Source of the DNA: Dysosmobacter sp. Marseille-Q4140
Lineage (GTDB): Bacteria; Bacillota; Clostridia; Oscillospirales; Oscillospiraceae
Length of the DNA stretch: 64,000 bases
NCBI GenBank assembly: GCA_018228705.1
Contig: CP073694.1
Location: 558,001-622,000, forward strand
Direction of reading: 5' to 3'
Shown: in pieces, positions 61,695-64,000 of the stretch
Layout: every line of letters starts with the position of its first letter
Position numbering within the stretch: the first letter of the stretch is position 1
Notes under the pieces: model-generated
Database searches by the model: none
The model's input: only the letters and a program-made list of their open reading frames with translations
Told to the model about the DNA's origin: nothing
Program-made: the position numbers and the translations under genes

Positions 61695-64000
61695 TCAGCG
61701 GTCCTTCCGGATCCATTTGCCCAGGGTCTGGCACAGCAGGGAAAAGTCAATGGGCTTGGAGACATGGGCGTTGATGCCGGCGGCAGTGGTGGCCGCCACA
61801 TCCTCGGCAAAGGCGTTGGCCGTCACCGCGATGATGGGGATGTCCGCATCCGGCCGGTGCATGGCCCGGATCCGGCGGGCGGATTCGCAGCCGTCCATCT
61901 CCGGCATCTGCATATCCATCAAAATCGCGTCGAAGAAAAAGGGTTCAGAATCCCGGAAGAGCTCCATGGCCTCCCGGCCGTTCCAGGCCTGGGTGACCTG
62001 GACGCCGTTCATGTCCAGCAGCTCTGTGGTGATCTCCATATTCACCTCGTTGTCCTCCGCCAGCAGCACCCGCAGCCCCTCCAGAGATACCGGCTCCGGC
62101 TGCTCAGCAGGCGCGGGGGCCTCCTCCGGCGCATCGTAGCCGGGGGCTTCCTCCCGGGCGGCGGTAAAGGGCAGAATGATGGTGAAGGTGGTTCCCTTGC
62201 CCGGCTCGCTCTCCACCCGGATCTCACCGTTCATCTGGGTAATGAGGTTTTTGGTAATGGGCATCCCCAGGCCCGTTCCCGTCACCTTCCGGGCGCCGAA
62301 GCGCATCTCCCGGGAGTAGGGCTCAAAAATGTGGGGCAGGAAATCGGCCTCCATTCCCATACCAGAGTCCGACACCACCAGCTTGTACTGGGGCGCGCCG
62401 GGGCTTTCCAGCTGGGTCAGGGAAACGGAGACCGTGTCTCCGGAAGAGGTGAATTTCATGGCGTTGGACACCAGATTGTTGATTACCTGGCCGATGCGGA
62501 AAGGATCCGCCAGGACCCAGGAGTCCCGCACCTGTACGGAAACAGAGAGGGTCTTATCCTCCCGCTCCGCCTGGAAATGGAAGGCGTCCATACAGTTTTC
62601 CACGCAGGCTTTCAGGTCGATCCACTGGTTGTTCAGGATCACCTTTCCCTGTTCCATCCGGGACATATCCAGAATATCGTTGATCAGCTCCAGCAGCTGT
62701 TTGCTGGAGTAATGGATCTTCTCCAGATACTCCGCTGTCTGGGCCGGGTCACCCGCGTGCTGGGCAGCCAGCTGGGAAAGGCCGATGATGGCGTTAAGCG
62801 GCGTGCGCATGTCATGGGACATACTGCTGAAAAAGCTCTGCTTGGCCGCCTCGTTCTGGCGAGCCAGCTCCAGCGCGTCCTGCAGGAGTTTTCGCTCCCG
62901 CAGCTGGCCCTGCTTCTCCTCCTCCACCTCACGGAAGCTGAGGACCACCTCCTCCGGTGCCAGGGACTCGTCAAACAGCACCCGCACGCTGACCCATCGA
63001 TACTCCTCTCCAAAGCGGCGGAGAAACTCTCCGCCGAAGTCCCGTACACGGCGGGACACCAGAGACTGGATACTCTCCCGGGAAAAGCTGCGCATATACT
63101 CGTCATAGGCCTCCGGCTGGATGACCTCTCCGATGACACGCTGCAGATCCTCGTAGCTGCCGGTTTCCGGCAGACGGGCGCGGACATAGTCGGAGCCCTT
63201 AATGGTCTCGTAGGTACCCTGGCCGTAGTCCACCCGATAGAGGGCATAGTAAAAGTTGCCGAGCACCCGCACCGTCTCGTTGGTACGTTCCATCCGGGCA
63301 TTGATGCGGACATCCCGCCAGGTCATGGCAGCCACCATCAGCAAAAACAGTGCAATGATGGCGGCAAAGGCCAGATAGAACCAATTCATGCTGCTGAGGA
63401 TATTGGAATAGGGACTGGTGACGATGGAGTACCAGCCGTTGTCCATCACAGTATAGTAGACCGCCCGGTGCTCGCCGTTGGAATCGGTGATGAAATCGTC
63501 ATATGCCGCCAGATCACCGTTTTCGATCTGCTGAATCAGTTCTCCCAAATACCGGTGCATCCCATCGTCATCCACATCCAGATCCGCGTGGCAAAAGATG
63601 ACGGTACCCTCTCCGTCGCACAGGAAAAAGGAGTCTCCGGCGGAAATCTCCTGGTCGGTGAAACGGAAGGCAAAATTCTCCGGAAACACATCGAAGGCCA
63701 ACACCGCTTCAGCCGCGCTGCTCTTCTGCGCGGCCGTGATGACAGGCTTTTGGAAAATCGCATCCGTATAGACATTGGTGAAAATGGCCTCGCCGTCCGC
63801 CGCTACGGCCTTTTGATACCACTCCGTACTGTAAACATCGTAGGTATCGTTCCCCTCCCAGGGATTGGCCGCCAGGATCTCGCCGTTCAGCACCAGATAG
63901 GGGTCCACGACGCCTTGTCCCAGAACGGCACCCAGCTGCTGAAAGTAAAGGTCCATCCACTCCAGCAGCTCCTCGGGACTGCTGCCGTCCCGTACCTGCT
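61695..64000 (-). CDS. hybrid sensor histidine kinase/response regulator (5' end outside window)
   Basis: The frame stays open to base 64000, so the N-terminus is missing; at least 767 residues are present. Order: an extracytoplasmic Cache-like sensor (DPYLVLNGEILAANPW, DVFPENFAFRF, YYTVMDNGWYSIVTSPY), a transmembrane helix (WFYLAFAAIIALFLLMVAAM), a PAS-like region, HisKA with SMSHDMRTPLNAI, HATPase with NNLVSNAMKF, DSGMGM and GTGLGM, and a receiver with acidic LLAEDNEVN, phospho-acceptor LMDMQMPEMDG and SKPID. No output DNA-binding domain is fused. It faces trpB and shares its terminator. Confidence 0.93.
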   Translation of the reverse strand, partial: QVRDGSSPEELLEWMDLYFQQLGAVLGQGVVDPYLVLNGEILAANPWEGNDTYDVYSTEWYQKAVAADGEAIFTNVYTDAIFQKPVITAAQKSSAAEAVLAFDVFPENFAFRFTDQEISAGDSFFLCDGEGTVIFCHADLDVDDDGMHRYLGELIQQIENGDLAAYDDFITDSNGEHRAVYYTVMDNGWYSIVTSPYSNILSSMNWFYLAFAAIIALFLLMVAAMTWRDVRINARMERTNETVRVLGNFYYALYRVDYGQGTYETIKGSDYVRARLPETGSYEDLQRVIGEVIQPEAYDEYMRSFSRESIQSLVSRRVRDFGGEFLRRFGEEYRWVSVRVLFDESLAPEEVVLSFREVEEEKQGQLRERKLLQDALELARQNEAAKQSFFSSMSHDMRTPLNAIIGLSQLAAQHAGDPAQTAEYLEKIHYSSKQLLELINDILDMSRMEQGKVILNNQWIDLKACVENCMDAFHFQAEREDKTLSVSVQVRDSWVLADPFRIGQVINNLVSNAMKFTSSGDTVSVSLTQLESPGAPQYKLVVSDSGMGMEADFLPHIFEPYSREMRFGARKVTGTGLGMPITKNLITQMNGEIRVESEPGKGTTFTIILPFTAAREEAPGYDAPEEAPAPAEQPEPVSLEGLRVLLAEDNEVNMEITTELLDMNGVQVTQAWNGREAMELFRDSEPFFFDAILMDMQMPEMDGCESARRIRAMHRPDADIPIIAVTANAFAEDVAATTAAGINAHVSKPIDFSLLCQTLGKWIRKDR

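Overview
The window looks like a high-GC Clostridia chromosome of the Oscillospiraceae type (Flavonifractor/Lawsonibacter/Intestinimonas-like; the genus is inference). Reasons: strong AGGAGG ribosome sites, Firmicutes housekeeping clusters such as rplU-prp-rpmA-obg with the N-terminally extended L27, a SAM-I riboswitch before metK, a T-box before trpB, luxS, ackA and PadR/HAAS gene pairs. The left 20 kb are visibly poorer in GC and are accessory. The right 33 kb are GC-rich core chromosome.

Bases 1-19,700 hold a defence island of two converging operons that meet at a perfect bidirectional terminator (13621-13666). The minus-strand operon is a full DNA phosphorothioation modification set, dndB-C-D-E-A. 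The plus-strand operon, cut at its 5' end by the window, has a Cas4/AddB-like Fe-S plus PIN fusion, an SNF2-type helicase, a RecQ-type helicase, a DpdG-like protein, a large DpdH-like P-loop ATPase, a 221-residue helical protein and a 114-residue protein resembling the N-terminal domain of HNH restriction enzymes. No DndFGH restriction module is seen. The partner module instead resembles the DpdE-F-G-H proteins of 7-deazaguanine DNA systems, and possibly the PbeABCD partners of archaeal Dnd. This phosphorothioation plus Dpd-like effector combination is the main candidate for an under-described system.

Bases 19,970-21,340 hold a NUDIX, SGNH hydrolase and rhodanese-lipoprotein cassette. From about 21,400 to 27,730 there is a small integrative mobilizable element (sigma-like regulator, HTH replication-type protein, RHH accessory protein, MobP-type relaxase with Sel1 repeats, excisionase, tyrosine integrase), preceded by a broken AlbA_2-type gene. 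A minus-strand pair follows (AAA+ ATPase and an unknown 247-residue protein) behind a strong promoter and a leader terminator. The tRNA-Pro(UGG) gene at 29985-30060 has its 3' end facing the island. To its right lies a roughly 182-bp tandem array of tRNA-Pro 5' halves.

From 30.8 kb on the core chromosome carries: a surface-polysaccharide pair (O-antigen-ligase-like, GT2); metK; a rhomboid-like membrane protein; a 1,611-residue HD/HEAT/NadD-like/PRT-like fusion with three downstream genes; a second, decayed mobile-element remnant (43.5-44.7 kb) that runs up to a PP2C phosphatase; two duplicated HAAS plus lipoprotein-like gene pairs under an autoregulated PadR; tmcAL; ackA; an mnmM-type methyltransferase; a pfs-luxS pair; and an XRE/DUF3796 pair. 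A repeat-rich 1-kb gap follows, then rplU-prp-rpmA, obg, T-box-trpB and a 3'-complete hybrid histidine kinase that runs off the window. metK, pfs and luxS together cover SAM synthesis, SAH/MTA hydrolysis and AI-2 formation.
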